Part shown: piece after piece, positions 33,303 through 41,620 of the stretch
How positions within the stretch are numbered: position 1 is the first letter of the stretch
Layout of the letters: every line of letters starts with the position of its first letter
NCBI GenBank assembly: GCA_964582475.1
Contig: CAZOQS010000001.1
Coordinates: forward strand, 372,001-436,000
DNA length: 64,000 bases
Direction of reading: 5' to 3'
Source of the DNA: JAGOTP01 sp964582475
GTDB taxonomy: Bacteria > Patescibacteriota > Patescibacteriia > 2-12-FULL-60-25
Made by a program: the position numbers and the translations under genes
The notes under the pieces: generated by a model
Told to the model about the DNA's origin: nothing
Databases searched by the model: none
The model's input: only the letters and a program-made list of their open reading frames with translations

Positions 33303-33947
33303 TTAGGCGTGGGTTGGGGTTTCGTCGCGACGAAGATCCCAGAGATAATAGCCGAAGGCGGTTCCCGCGATCAGGAGGACAATCGCAACTTTCAACAGGA
33401 AGCGGGTTCCAAGCTCGCCCGAGAGAAGCGAGCCGACCAATACAATCAAATCAACAATGATACTCACGGCGGCAATAAAGAGGGTGAGGTATGTTAGCCA
33501 CTTGCGAACTTTTGATCCACGTTTTTGCGGATCGCGCTCAAGGCCGCGCTCTAAGATGCGACTGAGTGTCACAAAGATAGGGAACGTAATGATGAGAGAA
33601 GCAGTGGAAGTACGAATACCTGAGAGCATCGACGTACGTTCATACACTCCCTGAAGCGCATCCGGAATGGCACGCTCGACGAGGGCGAAGAGGAGGCTCC
33701 CAAACGAAACAGCGGTAATGTAGAGCGTCAGAAATAAGACGAGATACAAAAAAGCTTCCCGTGCCGACAAATAGGGCTCGCGGCGAGGGACGGGGAGAGA
33801 AAAGCCCTCGACGGTCACAAACTTCTGGAGCGTGGAAGAAATCTCTTCGTCGGGCCAACCCGCCTGCTTTAAGGCCTGAGCGATGTGCTCTTTCGTTTCG
33901 CCTTGTTCAAGTGCGCGCTGAAGAAAGGGTTGGAGGTCGTAGGCCAT
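33303..33947 (-). CDS. DUF5671 membrane protein
   Basis: 214 residues. A cytoplasmic N-terminal helical domain (LEQGETKEHIAQALKQAGWP) is followed by four membrane helices, starting with YLSAREAFLYLVLFLTLYI. This architecture matches the DUF5671 family found widely in candidate-phyla bacteria, with unknown role. It overlaps closely with the engB and pseudopilin-like genes on the same strand, so they form one transcript. Confidence 0.8.
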   Translation of the reverse strand: MAYDLQPFLQRALEQGETKEHIAQALKQAGWPDEEISSTLQKFVTVEGFSLPVPRREPYLSAREAFLYLVLFLTLYITAVSFGSLLFALVERAIPDALQGVYERTSMLSGIRTSTASLIITFPIFVTLSRILERGLERDPQKRGSKVRKWLTYLTLFIAAVSIIVDLIVLVGSLLSGELGTRFLLKVAIVLLIAGTAFGYYLWDLRRDETPTHA

Positions 33948-33955
33948 AGGGTGAG

Positions 33956-34588
33956 CTATTCTTGTGTGGCTACCTGAGCGGCATCTGCTTCTGCGTGGGC
34001 TTTGGTTGCGACTTTCGCAAGTTCAAGTTGCGTTTGAATGAGACCGAGGAGAGCTTCCTTCCCTGTACCAGTTCGAGCAGAAAAGAAAACGGCAGAGGCG
34101 TTCACCCCCTGGCGAACAAGTGCGTGTTGGAGCTGTGACTTCTGGGATTGAGACAGCTTGTCTGCTTTGTTCACGACGAGAAGCCATGGCAATCCTTGTT
34201 CTTGCAGGTAGAGGGCCATCTCTCCATCGAGGGGGGAATCGAGGCCGACAGCTGCATCGATGACAAGTAAAATCAGAGTTGGCGGCATGAGCAAGGTATC
34301 GTAGATCATCTGCTCGAGTTCGCCCCGTTCTTTTTTGGACTGTTTGGCGTAGCCATAGCCTGGCAAATCCAAGAGAGAAAAGGATTTTCCAAAGACATAG
34401 CGGTTAATCAAGCGGGTGCGTCCTGGGGTGTTACTGGTGCGCGCAAGGTCCTTTTGGCCGCCCAATCGGTTCACTAAGCTGGATTTTCCGACATTCGAAC
34501 GACCCACCAAAATGATGTGGGGGAGGGTGTCTGGCAGCGCCTTTGGGTTGGGGTAGCTACGTTCAAAGACAGCTGGAGAGATAGTCAT
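33956..34588 (-). CDS. engB: Ribosome biogenesis GTPase EngB/YihA (YsxC)
   Basis: Essential GTPase that assists large-subunit assembly. 210 residues with G1 GRSNVGKSSLVNRLGG, G2 region RTSNTPGRTRLINRY, G3 DLPGYGYAKQSKKE, G4 VNKADKLSQ and G5 FFSARTG. Starts at 34588, seven bases from a TAGGCT -10 box, and is the first gene of the engB-DUF5671-pseudopilin block on the minus strand. A GC-rich island with its own terminator lies upstream. Confidence 0.95.
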   Translation of the reverse strand: MTISPAVFERSYPNPKALPDTLPHIILVGRSNVGKSSLVNRLGGQKDLARTSNTPGRTRLINRYVFGKSFSLLDLPGYGYAKQSKKERGELEQMIYDTLLMPPTLILLVIDAAVGLDSPLDGEMALYLQEQGLPWLLVVNKADKLSQSQKSQLQHALVRQGVNASAVFFSARTGTGKEALLGLIQTQLELAKVATKAHAEADAAQVATQE

Positions 34589-34595
34589 AGTGAGC

Positions 34596-34601
34596 AGCCT
34601 A
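34596..34601 (-). promoter_or_regulatory. -10 box TAGGCT, seven bases before engB ATG
   Basis: Minus-strand TAGGCT at 34601-34596. The same hexamer sits six bases before the ECF sigma gene start (49361-49356). Confidence 0.35.
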
Positions 34602-34653
34602 GCAAATCTACCGCAAAACGTAAAAAATTTGGGGTTTTCATTAAAACGTCAAA

Positions 34654-34696
34654 GGGGCCAATCGCATCCGCGTATAAGCGGTAAGGCGACGGCCCC
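34654..34696 (-). terminator. Composite GC-rich terminator of the 34.7-35.4 kb island
   Basis: Three stacked helices: GGGGCC/GGCCCC (34654-34659 with 34691-34696), TCGC/GCGA (34662-34665 with 34686-34689) and CCGC/GCGG (34668-34671 with 34678-34681). On the minus strand it is followed by TTTGACGTTTTAATG. Confidence 0.75.
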
Positions 34697-35214
34697 GGAG
34701 GCTGCAAGGGATCTGATAGCTAGGCAAGGTACTTAATAAGGTCCGATACGTTCCGAGAAAAGCGATGAGTGAGGAGGGTGAGGCTAAAGGGCCCATCCTA
34801 CTACCGCCGCCGTGCGCTGGATTCCAGCCGCCCGGCTAACGCCTGTGTGAGCTTTATTGCTCTGAGGAGGTCTGACTGTCCCCCGATACCCCTCTAACGA
34901 ATGTACTCTCGCAACGCGCTGCGGTTGCACTCGTTAGTCGATCTCGCCTCATTACCTTTGTACGCGTGTCGATGCACGCATCGCCATTTCCCGATCGTCC
35001 CCGAAAGGACATGAGCTCGGTAGGCAGATACACAGCAGTGGGAGCGCCTCAATTCCACTGGCCCATCTCTTGCTCACAGAGAGGAGACTAGCCTCAACGC
35101 CGGGCTCACTTCGCCGATATACGTACGAAGGAATGCGTTGTGTCTGAACAGTACTAAGCCGAAGGGCCGTTCTTGCGCCTTCCCGGGAAGGAAGGACAAC
35201 TCTGGTTGGGAGTC
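34697..35214 (-). ncRNA. Candidate long structured non-coding RNA (minus strand)
   Basis: About 520 bases with no ORF carrying a ribosome-binding site, between a tiny ORF and a strong terminator on the same strand. Internal inverted repeats include CTAACGA/TCGTTAG (34894-34900 with 34931-34937), enclosing GCAAC/GTTGC (34911-34915 with 34924-34928). There is also GCGTG/CACGC (34964-34968 with 34975-34979) and CCTTCC..GGAAGG around 35178-35193. I compared it by eye with RNase P RNA, tmRNA, SRP RNA, group I and II introns and 23S rRNA and found no convincing match. Function unknown; it might be the 3' part of one transcript with the small ORF. Confidence 0.45.
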
Positions 35215-35367
35215 TCAGTGGTGCCTGCGGCTGCGCTGCACCAGGTTGGGCCGGCTGTCTCGGGTCTCCGTCGGCAGTTCGACGTACCCTTCGGCCGGGT
35301 CTGCGGGATGTGAGGGGAAGAGGCGTTCCTCCTCGCTCTGCATCAACGCGACCGCATAGAAAACCAT
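35215..35367 (-). CDS. Tiny ORF of a GC-rich island, unknown
   Basis: Encodes 50 residues from the ATG at 35367, or 42 from the ATG at 35343 (MQSEEERLFPSHPADPAEGY and onward), and ends in a basic QRSRRHH tail. Third codon positions are nearly all G/C, like the other island genes. Neither ATG has a Shine-Dalgarno. TTGACA lies just upstream at 35386-35381. The protein is soluble and acidic at the N-terminus. It may be a real microprotein or only the 5' portion of a non-coding RNA. Confidence 0.4.
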   Translation of the reverse strand: MVFYAVALMQSEEERLFPSHPADPAEGYVELPTETRDSRPNLVQRSRRHH

Positions 35368-35380
35368 AATTCAATATTCT

Positions 35381-35386
35381 TGTCAA
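35381..35386 (-). promoter_or_regulatory. -35 box TTGACA of the 34.7-35.4 kb island
   Basis: Perfect TTGACA on the minus strand. A 17-base spacer leads only to TTTTCT; TTCTAT is available at 19 bases. The -10 element is therefore uncertain. Confidence 0.5.
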
Positions 35387-35472
35387 GTATGGGGTTTACA
35401 AAAGGGGAACGTGACAGAGAAAAGCTGCTAAAAATAGATGAAAAGAAGACATTCGAACAAACGCCTATCGTT

Positions 35473-35481
35473 TGGTATACT
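35473..35481 (+). promoter_or_regulatory. Extended -10 promoter TGGTATACT of ftsEX
   Basis: TGGTATACT ends at 35481. The ftsE ATG is at 35501, giving a short leader of about 13 bases with no Shine-Dalgarno. Confidence 0.6.
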
Positions 35482-35500
35482 AGTCCCAATTCCGGTCTTT

Positions 35501-36187
35501 ATGATCCTTCTTGAGCATGTGTCCAAGGTTTATCAATCAGGTGATCCTGCATTGCATGATGTCTCTTTGCATATCGAACCAGGCGAATTCGTCTCGATCG
35601 TTGGTCAAAGCGGTGCGGGAAAGACGACTCTCGCGAAATTACTGATAGCCGAAGAACGTCCATCCGCTGGACGCATCATCATCGGTGGGTGGGATATTAC
35701 ACACATCAAGCCACGTGAAATTCCGTATCTCCGTCGTCAGTTGGGGGTGGTGTTTCAAGACTACAAACTGCTTCGTCAAAAGACGGTGTATGAAAATGTC
35801 GCCTTTGCCCTTGAGGTTGCCGGCGCTTCAGCGGCGCGTATCCATGAAGTTGTCCCACAAGTGCTTGCGATCGTGGGATTGAGCGATAAGGCACACCGCT
35901 TTCCAACCCAGATCTCGGGAGGAGAGCAGCAACGTGTCGTTATCGCGCGTTCATTGGTCCATCGGCCAAAAGTGTTACTCGCGGACGAGCCGACGGGAAA
36001 CTTAGATACGGTCAACACGCAAGAAATTGTAAACTTGCTGATGAAAATTAACGCCTTTGGCACAACGATTGTGCTCGTGACGCATAACCGTGAAATTGTG
36101 AATGCCGTTCGTCGACGCGTGATCACCTTGAAAGATGGCCGAATCGCGACCGACCAAGAAAAAGGGAAATACCACTTACCTGTATGA
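35501..36187 (+). CDS. ftsE: Cell division ATP-binding protein FtsE
   Basis: ABC ATPase that with FtsX couples the division ring to peptidoglycan hydrolases. 228 residues with Walker A GQSGAGKTTLAKLL, Q-loop VFQDYKLLRQ, signature ISGGEQQRVVIARSL, Walker B VLLADEPTGNLD and His-switch LVTHNREIV. Start at 35501 gives MILLEHVSKVYQSG, the family opening; an earlier in-frame ATG at 35438 adds an unconserved segment through the promoter. The stop overlaps the ftsX start (ATGA). Confidence 0.96.
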   Translation: MILLEHVSKVYQSGDPALHDVSLHIEPGEFVSIVGQSGAGKTTLAKLLIAEERPSAGRIIIGGWDITHIKPREIPYLRRQLGVVFQDYKLLRQKTVYENVAFALEVAGASAARIHEVVPQVLAIVGLSDKAHRFPTQISGGEQQRVVIARSLVHRPKVLLADEPTGNLDTVNTQEIVNLLMKINAFGTTIVLVTHNREIVNAVRRRVITLKDGRIATDQEKGKYHLPV

Positions 36188-37095
36188 TTCGCACGACCCT
36201 CCGCGTTTTAAAAGCATCTGTTCGTAACTTGTGGCGTAACGGCTGGATCAGCCTCGCGACGATCTTCGTGTTCTCGCTTGCGTTGCTGTCGGTGAATATT
36301 TTGTTGGGCGTTCAGTCGATCGTCGGTTCGGTGGCCCGTTCATTAGAGGAGCGCGTCGACATTACCATCACATTCAAATCGGATACCCCCGCTGGCGTCG
36401 TGTCGCAGGCGCGGTTCTTTGTGCGATCACTCCCTCAGGTGAAAGACCTGCAAGAGATTACCCCAGAGCAAGCGCTCGCCGAGTTCAAGGCACTGCACAA
36501 GAACGATCCCCATGTGTTGGAGGCGTTGAATGAAGTTGGAGGAAATCCCTTGGGAGCAAAGTTGGTTGTGAAAGCGCGTCATCCGGATGAGTATCCCTTC
36601 TTGATTCAAGCGATTCAAAATCCACAGTACCAGCCGTACATTGAGCGTCAGACGTATGATCGGCACGAAGGAGCGATTGCGTTAGTGGAGAAAGCGGGTC
36701 GTCAGGTGCGTTTGTTCGCGTCTGCGTTGATCGCGCTCTTTGCCTGTTTCGGTTTGCTTATGGCGTTCAACGCGATTCGGGTCGCGATTTACACCCAACG
36801 CGAAGAGATTGCGATTATGCGTTTGGTCGGTGCCTCAAATTCGTTTATTCGTGGACCGTTTATTTTGGAGGGCGTGTGGTTAGCGGTGATCGCCTTTTTG
36901 CTGTCCGCAGCAGCGACCTATGCGTTGGTGGTCTGGAGTGAGCCGATGTTTGTGCGGGCGCTCGGAGTAGATGGGGGGATGCAAGCTTTCTTTAGAGAGC
37001 GCTTGGTTCAGATTGTGGCGATCGAAGGGGGTGGATTGGTATTGCTCGCGATGTTGTCTTCTGGAATCGCGGCTGGTAGGTATAGTAGACGCTGA
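36184..37095 (+). CDS. ftsX: Cell division protein FtsX
   Basis: 303-residue permease-like partner of FtsE. The cytoplasmic N-terminus and first membrane helix (about 19-41) precede an extracellular domain of about 120 residues (KSDTPAGVVSQARFFVRSLP and LKEITPEQAL-like text). A three-helix FtsX core follows (IALFACFGLLMAFNAIRVAI, then REEIAIMRLVGASNSFIRGP). Translationally coupled to ftsE through the shared ATGA. The division hydrolase it activates cannot be identified; the putative zincin gene follows directly. Confidence 0.95.
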   Translation: MIRTTLRVLKASVRNLWRNGWISLATIFVFSLALLSVNILLGVQSIVGSVARSLEERVDITITFKSDTPAGVVSQARFFVRSLPQVKDLQEITPEQALAEFKALHKNDPHVLEALNEVGGNPLGAKLVVKARHPDEYPFLIQAIQNPQYQPYIERQTYDRHEGAIALVEKAGRQVRLFASALIALFACFGLLMAFNAIRVAIYTQREEIAIMRLVGASNSFIRGPFILEGVWLAVIAFLLSAAATYALVVWSEPMFVRALGVDGGMQAFFRERLVQIVAIEGGGLVLLAMLSSGIAAGRYSRR

Positions 37096-37107
37096 TCCGT
37101 TATTCCT

Positions 37108-38652
37108 ATGTTACGACACGAAACTCCTCGGCTTCAGAAAACGGCTCCCGCTGTTTTAGAGCAAGTAGTTGAAAAACCAATAACGCCTGAAAGAGAATTC
37201 GTCCAAACGTTGATGCAGAACAGGGGAAGTCGTTCTGGTCGTTCTGATACGTTTAAAGCGCTTGTCCTTGGGTTTGCTGCTCTTGTTGGAACTGAGGCTG
37301 ATTCAACGAGCTCTGTTTTTGAAGGAGTTCAATCGATTGAATCAAAAGATGAAGCTCGTGTGCAGAAGCGTGGAGCGGCGCGGTCTCTGGAGCAGCACGA
37401 CGGACCAGCTCATGTGGAGACGCACGGGGCTCAGGAGTTTATCGGAATTCAGGATGAGGTGTTTGCGGCGCAGGTGATCGATATTATGCGTCCGTTGTTA
37501 CTCCCTGGTGCGACGTATCGTATAAATGTGCTGAACCGTCAGAGACCGTCAGAGGCTCGGTATTTTGGGCATCATCATGCGCATGGCCATTTTATGCAGC
37601 ATGCACAGATTGTTGGAAGTACTTTGTCTCGACCTGGGAGCCAAGATTTTCGTATTGAGCTGTATACAGCTGGATTACGGGACCACCGTGGTGATGAGAA
37701 TAACCTCAGTAATTTCATGGAAACCTTCGTCCATGAACTGATTCATACGCGAAAAGAGGAAGGGCTTGGGTATTTTTCGGACCGTGTTCATTCAGAAGAT
37801 CGAATTCGTTTTCCCTACACAGAAGCATTTTTAACAGGTCATCGACACAACGAAGACGTTCGTTGGCATACAATGGCGGGCGAATATCGCTCAGAGCTCA
37901 TCGCTTCCTTCTTTCAAGCTCGTTTGCCTGGGCCAAACGAAACGTTTGAAAAGGTTGTGACGGAAATGATTCTTGACCGTTTTCCAGGATCTTCTCCACA
38001 AGCGATTCAGGAAGATATTCGAGCAGTGCAAGCCTGGAGGTCCGACATCAATTGGCCAGAGCTCTTGAAGCGATATCACGGAACAACGCAACAATGGATG
38101 GCTCAATATCAAGCAGGTCTTCTCAACCGCAGATTTATTGAACCTTTACATGATGAGGGTTTACAAGGCACTCTCCGAAGTCTTCTGCAATCGAATACCT
38201 ACACAGCTCTACAAGATTTGTTTACAGAAGGCGCAGATTACAGGGAAGGTTCTGAGCGTCGCAAGCTACTTATAGAACTCCGTGCCTATCAAAAAATGCA
38301 GACAGAAGGATATGAACAGCAAATTCGAGCTCTGGGCCACAGCGCGATTCCTTTGTTTGAGCAGTGGAAAGGGGTAGTAGAGCAATTTGCCCGTACAGCG
38401 CTCTGGGGTAATAAACGCTTTGCACATCGATATACAAGTGATCCAGAGGCATCCTCCCAGCTACGGTTTTCTTATGGAATGGTACACGCTCCACAAGAAT
38501 TTATTGATCGCTGGAATACATTGCCGGCTGCTGAAAGGGATAGACTGCGTCCTATCTTTGAAGAGGCTATGCCATTTGTGTCTGGAACGTTTACGCCTCC
38601 CGCTGAATATGCAGAACGTCTTAGAACGGTAGAGCCTGCTCCAACCCATTAA
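37108..38652 (+). CDS. Putative zinc metallopeptidase-like protein (HExxH)
   Basis: 514 residues, no clear signal peptide or membrane helix. A zincin motif occurs as HELIH at residues 209-213 (in ETFVHELIHTRKEEG), with a possible third ligand in GEYRSELIASFF near residue 260. A His-rich stretch (GHHHAHGHFMQHAQ) precedes the motif at about 153. The C-terminal half is helical and charged. I recognise no family, and an inactive or non-peptidase role cannot be excluded. It follows ftsX by 12 bases, so it may be part of the division operon. Confidence 0.68.
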   Translation: MLRHETPRLQKTAPAVLEQVVEKPITPEREFVQTLMQNRGSRSGRSDTFKALVLGFAALVGTEADSTSSVFEGVQSIESKDEARVQKRGAARSLEQHDGPAHVETHGAQEFIGIQDEVFAAQVIDIMRPLLLPGATYRINVLNRQRPSEARYFGHHHAHGHFMQHAQIVGSTLSRPGSQDFRIELYTAGLRDHRGDENNLSNFMETFVHELIHTRKEEGLGYFSDRVHSEDRIRFPYTEAFLTGHRHNEDVRWHTMAGEYRSELIASFFQARLPGPNETFEKVVTEMILDRFPGSSPQAIQEDIRAVQAWRSDINWPELLKRYHGTTQQWMAQYQAGLLNRRFIEPLHDEGLQGTLRSLLQSNTYTALQDLFTEGADYREGSERRKLLIELRAYQKMQTEGYEQQIRALGHSAIPLFEQWKGVVEQFARTALWGNKRFAHRYTSDPEASSQLRFSYGMVHAPQEFIDRWNTLPAAERDRLRPIFEEAMPFVSGTFTPPAEYAERLRTVEPAPTH

Positions 38653-38656
38653 TCCT

Positions 38657-39094
38657 ATGATTACCCTTCTTTTTTCGTGGGACTATCAACTTCTCGGGGA
38701 GTGTCTTTTTAGCGATGGGAAGCTCGCACAATTATCTCTTTCTGAAATTGGCCACGCCCGTATTGGTGGGTTGATGCAGCAGTGGCAAACAGAGGGGATC
38801 CGAATGCGTGCTAGAATGGATATAAAAAATGATCTAGAAGAAGGAACGATTTTCTCCTATCAATTCATCCCGTTAACATCGGCTCAGGCCGAGACGGCAG
38901 CGTATTGCTGGGCGTCGGATGAAGGGCACATTCTCTTTCAGCTTCCTGAACGGCTCGTGTCTGCCTGGGAAAAGATTTGTTCTCTGGATTTGGAACCTGA
39001 AGAACGTTTTGCCTGCTTGCAAGCGCTGCGTCATGCGCCTCATCGATTATTTGAGGCGTGGAATCAAGTGGTTGATAAAATGGTTCAGAAATAA
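38657..39094 (+). CDS. Hypothetical protein downstream of the putative zincin
   Basis: 145 residues, soluble, Trp- and Leu-rich in the C-terminal half, with a Cys-containing EERFACLQALRHAPHRLFEA stretch. No family recognised and no membrane segment. It starts four bases after the zincin stop, so it is translated from the same mRNA, and it ends in a strong terminator. It may be an inhibitor or partner of the zincin; that is inference from position only. Confidence 0.66.
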   Translation: MITLLFSWDYQLLGECLFSDGKLAQLSLSEIGHARIGGLMQQWQTEGIRMRARMDIKNDLEEGTIFSYQFIPLTSAQAETAAYCWASDEGHILFQLPERLVSAWEKICSLDLEPEERFACLQALRHAPHRLFEAWNQVVDKMVQK

Positions 39095-39095
39095 G

Positions 39096-39122
39096 AAAAC
39101 GGACCTCGTAAGGTCCGTTTTT
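39096..39122. terminator. Bidirectional terminator
   Basis: AAAACGGACCT (39096-39106) pairs with AGGTCCGTTTT (39111-39121), with U-tracts on both strands. Ends the ftsEX block and convergent pepF. Confidence 0.9.
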
Positions 39123-39129
39123 CATTCAA

Positions 39130-40974
39130 TTAGTATTTCTTTTTCTTTGGAGCTCCTTGGTCGGCGAGTGCGATCGCTTCTTCAACCAGTTCTTCCATAT
39201 ATGCAAGCCCCTGTTCCCAGAAGGTTGGATCTTTTAGATCGATGCCAAAGGGCTTTAAGAACTCAGCGGGAGTCTTCGAGCCACCAGCACTCAACATTTC
39301 GAGATATTTTTTTACAAATGGGGCGCCTTCTTTTCGATATTGCGCGAAGAGTGAGAGGGTGAGGATTTCACCGAACGCGTAGGAATAGACGTAGAACGGC
39401 GTGTCGATGAAGTGGTTTACGTAGCTCCACCAGTAGCCATAGTCTTCGCGCATGGTGACGGACGTGCCAAACATTTCGCGTTGACGTACCAACCAGCGCT
39501 GATTGATTTCCTCAGTCTTGAGTTCACCTTTTTCTTTCGCGAGTGCGTGGAGGTCCTGCTCGAAGCGGTACATGGCTGTCTGGCGGAAGACTGTGGCAAA
39601 CGTTTCCTCAATCTTTTGGAGGTAGAGGGCCAGCTTTTCTTTTGGATCGGTGATCTTCTCACGTAGCGCATCGAATACGAGCATCTCACCGAAGACGCTC
39701 GCGGTTTCCGCGAACGTCAACGGCATGTCGAAGTTCAAATACGTTTGTTTGCGGGCAAGGCAGGCATGTACGGCATGGCCGAGTTCATGGGCCAGGGTGG
39801 ATACATCCTTGATCTCTCCTTTGTAGTTCACTAAAACGTACGGGTGAAGATCGGTGGTATTGAACATGCAAAATGCCCCTCCGCGCTTTCCTGGGCGAAT
39901 CGTGGCGTCGATCCAGTTGTTGGTGAAGAACTGTTCTGCGTTTTCAGCAAGTACGGGAGAGAAACGTCCGAAGGCTTCTAATACAATATTTTTAGCCTGT
40001 TCGTAGGTGAAGGTCGTTTGAGCTTGAGGGAGGGGAGCATAACGATCGTAGTCGACGAGCTTTGGCAACTTCAACAGCTTCTTTTTGAAGTTATAGTAGT
40101 GAGTCACGATCGGATAGCGCTTAGTAATCGCTTCACTCATCGCATCGACGGTCACTTGGTCTGTTTCGTTTGATAGGTGTTGAGAGGCCTCTGGGCTCTC
40201 AAAGTTACGATAGCGATCGAGTGTTTGCTTATGTTGTAAGAGGGTATTCGTAATGAACGTCACGAGATGAGCCTTCGTTTTGAGTCCGTTTGTAAGGCTA
40301 TCAGCTGCTTGTTCACGGCGCTTACGATCTGGGTTGCTGATATCATGGAGTACTTCTTCACGCGAGATCGTTGGTTCCTTCGTCTTGCTGCCAGGGGCAA
40401 CAAACTTCAACAACGAAATCTCTTCGTTGAACAAACGGGCAAAGGCGCCACCGCTGCTCACGGAGAGATCGTTCAAGAGTTCTTCACGCGCATGATCAAG
40501 CCGGTGTGGCTGGTATTGCTGGATGTGCGAGAGGTAGTGCGCATAATTTGCGAGTTCTTTCGATGCGATGAGTTTCTTCAACGTCGCGGCTGGCAATGTT
40601 CCAAGCTCCAATTCGAAGAAAAGAAAAGCACGCGAGATCTCAAGGCTTCGGACATCAATCTTCTGCATGAAGGCGCCATTCTCCGCATTGGCTGAATCGG
40701 CGGCGTGGACAAGTGCCGCGTAGATCTGAGGCTTCGCGTATTCTTGAACGAGTGTTTCGTACGCTTTGATGACTTTTTTCAGCGTAGCGGGCTGCTTTGC
40801 GAGCTTGCTCAGCTGACCTTTATACGTTTTCTGGAAAAGCTCCGCTTGGCGTTTGCATTTCGTGAGCTGAGCCTCAATCTTTGGGTCGGTGATGGAGACG
40901 TAGAGGTCGGATAAGTTCCAAGCGGGAGCCGTCTGCTTGGTAGTCTTTTTTGATGCGAGAGTCTTGGGAGGCAT
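39130..40974 (-). CDS. pepF: Oligoendopeptidase F (M3 family)
   Basis: Cytoplasmic zinc metallopeptidase that cleaves short peptides. 614 residues with the catalytic motif HELGHAVHA at about residue 395, the downstream zinc ligand Glu in FAETASVFGEML, and the family tail MREDYGYWWSYVNHFIDTPF. An N-terminal Ala/Lys/Thr-rich stretch (MPPKTLASKKTTKQT) precedes the M3 domain. Monocistronic, bounded by a terminator downstream and a GC-rich island upstream. Confidence 0.95.
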   Translation of the reverse strand: MPPKTLASKKTTKQTAPAWNLSDLYVSITDPKIEAQLTKCKRQAELFQKTYKGQLSKLAKQPATLKKVIKAYETLVQEYAKPQIYAALVHAADSANAENGAFMQKIDVRSLEISRAFLFFELELGTLPAATLKKLIASKELANYAHYLSHIQQYQPHRLDHAREELLNDLSVSSGGAFARLFNEEISLLKFVAPGSKTKEPTISREEVLHDISNPDRKRREQAADSLTNGLKTKAHLVTFITNTLLQHKQTLDRYRNFESPEASQHLSNETDQVTVDAMSEAITKRYPIVTHYYNFKKKLLKLPKLVDYDRYAPLPQAQTTFTYEQAKNIVLEAFGRFSPVLAENAEQFFTNNWIDATIRPGKRGGAFCMFNTTDLHPYVLVNYKGEIKDVSTLAHELGHAVHACLARKQTYLNFDMPLTFAETASVFGEMLVFDALREKITDPKEKLALYLQKIEETFATVFRQTAMYRFEQDLHALAKEKGELKTEEINQRWLVRQREMFGTSVTMREDYGYWWSYVNHFIDTPFYVYSYAFGEILTLSLFAQYRKEGAPFVKKYLEMLSAGGSKTPAEFLKPFGIDLKDPTFWEQGLAYMEELVEEAIALADQGAPKKKKY

Positions 40975-41044
40975 AGGTGGAGAGAGTGTAGAGGACGCGT
41001 CAAAATTGTGCGAGGGTTCCTGTAGTCTGGCGAGAAATGGTGAA

Positions 41045-41089
41045 CCCGACCACCGGTTCGCAGGAGAAGGCGAACGCGTCGTGGTCGGG
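41045..41089 (-). terminator. GC-rich terminator hairpin of the 41.1-41.6 kb island
   Basis: CCCGACCAC (41045-41053) pairs with GTGGTCGGG (41081-41089), with an inner GTTCGC/GCGAAC stem. On the minus strand it is followed by TTCACCATTTCTC. It begins 28 bases past the stop of the basic island protein. Confidence 0.65.
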
Positions 41090-41116
41090 CGTGTGGCGTG
41101 GAGAGACCTTGCTTGC

Positions 41117-41569
41117 TCAGCTGGTCGTCATCCGGTTCTTGAAGTATTCGACGCGGTTGATCCACCCGAGGAGATCCTCAGGGTCACGAACCGCGAGAAG
41201 GAGATCGAGCTCCAGGCGTTCGGTCTCGCTGAGCACGCGACGGGAGTACTGCTCTCGCGACAGCCGTCCGACGATCTGGCACAGCGAGCGGTACTTGTCG
41301 TAGAGTTCTGCGCGCCTCATGCGCTTGCGCTCCTCCGTCTGTGCAGGGTCCACCTGCTGCGGCCTGTGTGCGGTAGCGGCGAGATTGTCCGTCGCCGCCT
41401 CCGCCTTGGGGAGCGTGCCTTTGAGGATCCTGTCCGCCTCCGCCAGCTTGCGGTTCTCGTCCTTCTTCTTCCGGCGCTCGAGAAGCCAGGCGGTGTTCTC
41501 GGGGCGGGTCCGCTTCCGGCGAAGCCGCTTCGGCGTGTCCTTCTTGTCTGAACTCGTCACAGTGGCCAT
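41117..41569 (-). CDS. Basic orphan protein of a GC-rich island
   Basis: 150 residues from the ATG at 41569, chosen because a textbook Shine-Dalgarno (AAGGAGG) lies six bases upstream. The product is soluble and very Arg/Lys-rich, with a probable coiled coil at residues about 15-50 (KRLRRKRTRPENTAWLLERR) and a helical C-terminal half (SREQYSRRVLSETERLELDL). Family unknown; nucleic-acid binding is plausible from charge alone. GC-rich third positions contrast with the flanking pepF and ABC-F genes. A longer 161-residue version would start upstream of the Shine-Dalgarno and is unlikely. Confidence 0.68.
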   Translation of the reverse strand: MATVTSSDKKDTPKRLRRKRTRPENTAWLLERRKKKDENRKLAEADRILKGTLPKAEAATDNLAATAHRPQQVDPAQTEERKRMRRAELYDKYRSLCQIVGRLSREQYSRRVLSETERLELDLLLAVRDPEDLLGWINRVEYFKNRMTTS

Positions 41570-41590
41570 GTGCCACCTCCTTCGGGCCAA

Positions 41591-41619
41591 AAGGTAGCCC
41601 AAACCAATCTAAAAAGCAA
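41591..41619 (-). promoter_or_regulatory. Possible promoter of the basic island protein
   Basis: Minus strand: TTGCTT at 41619-41614, 17-base spacer, TACCTT at 41596-41591, lying immediately after the ABC-F stop. Read-through from the ABC-F gene is an alternative. Confidence 0.4.
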
Positions 41620-41620
41620 C

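Noticed and set aside
34697..34900. Resemblance to a 23S rRNA domain III segment (GTTCCGAGAAAAGC)
   Set aside because: Only a short string is similar; flanking helices do not match and there is no other rRNA nearby.
34952..35386. 144-residue minus-strand ORF starting with TTG
   Set aside because: The start codon is within the TTGACA promoter box and there is no ribosome-binding site; sequence looks like a frame shadow.
41184..41576. Alternative 130-residue minus-strand frame in the 41 kb island
   Set aside because: Its start lies inside the Shine-Dalgarno of the 150-residue gene and it is Gly/Arg/Ala-rich as expected for a shifted frame.
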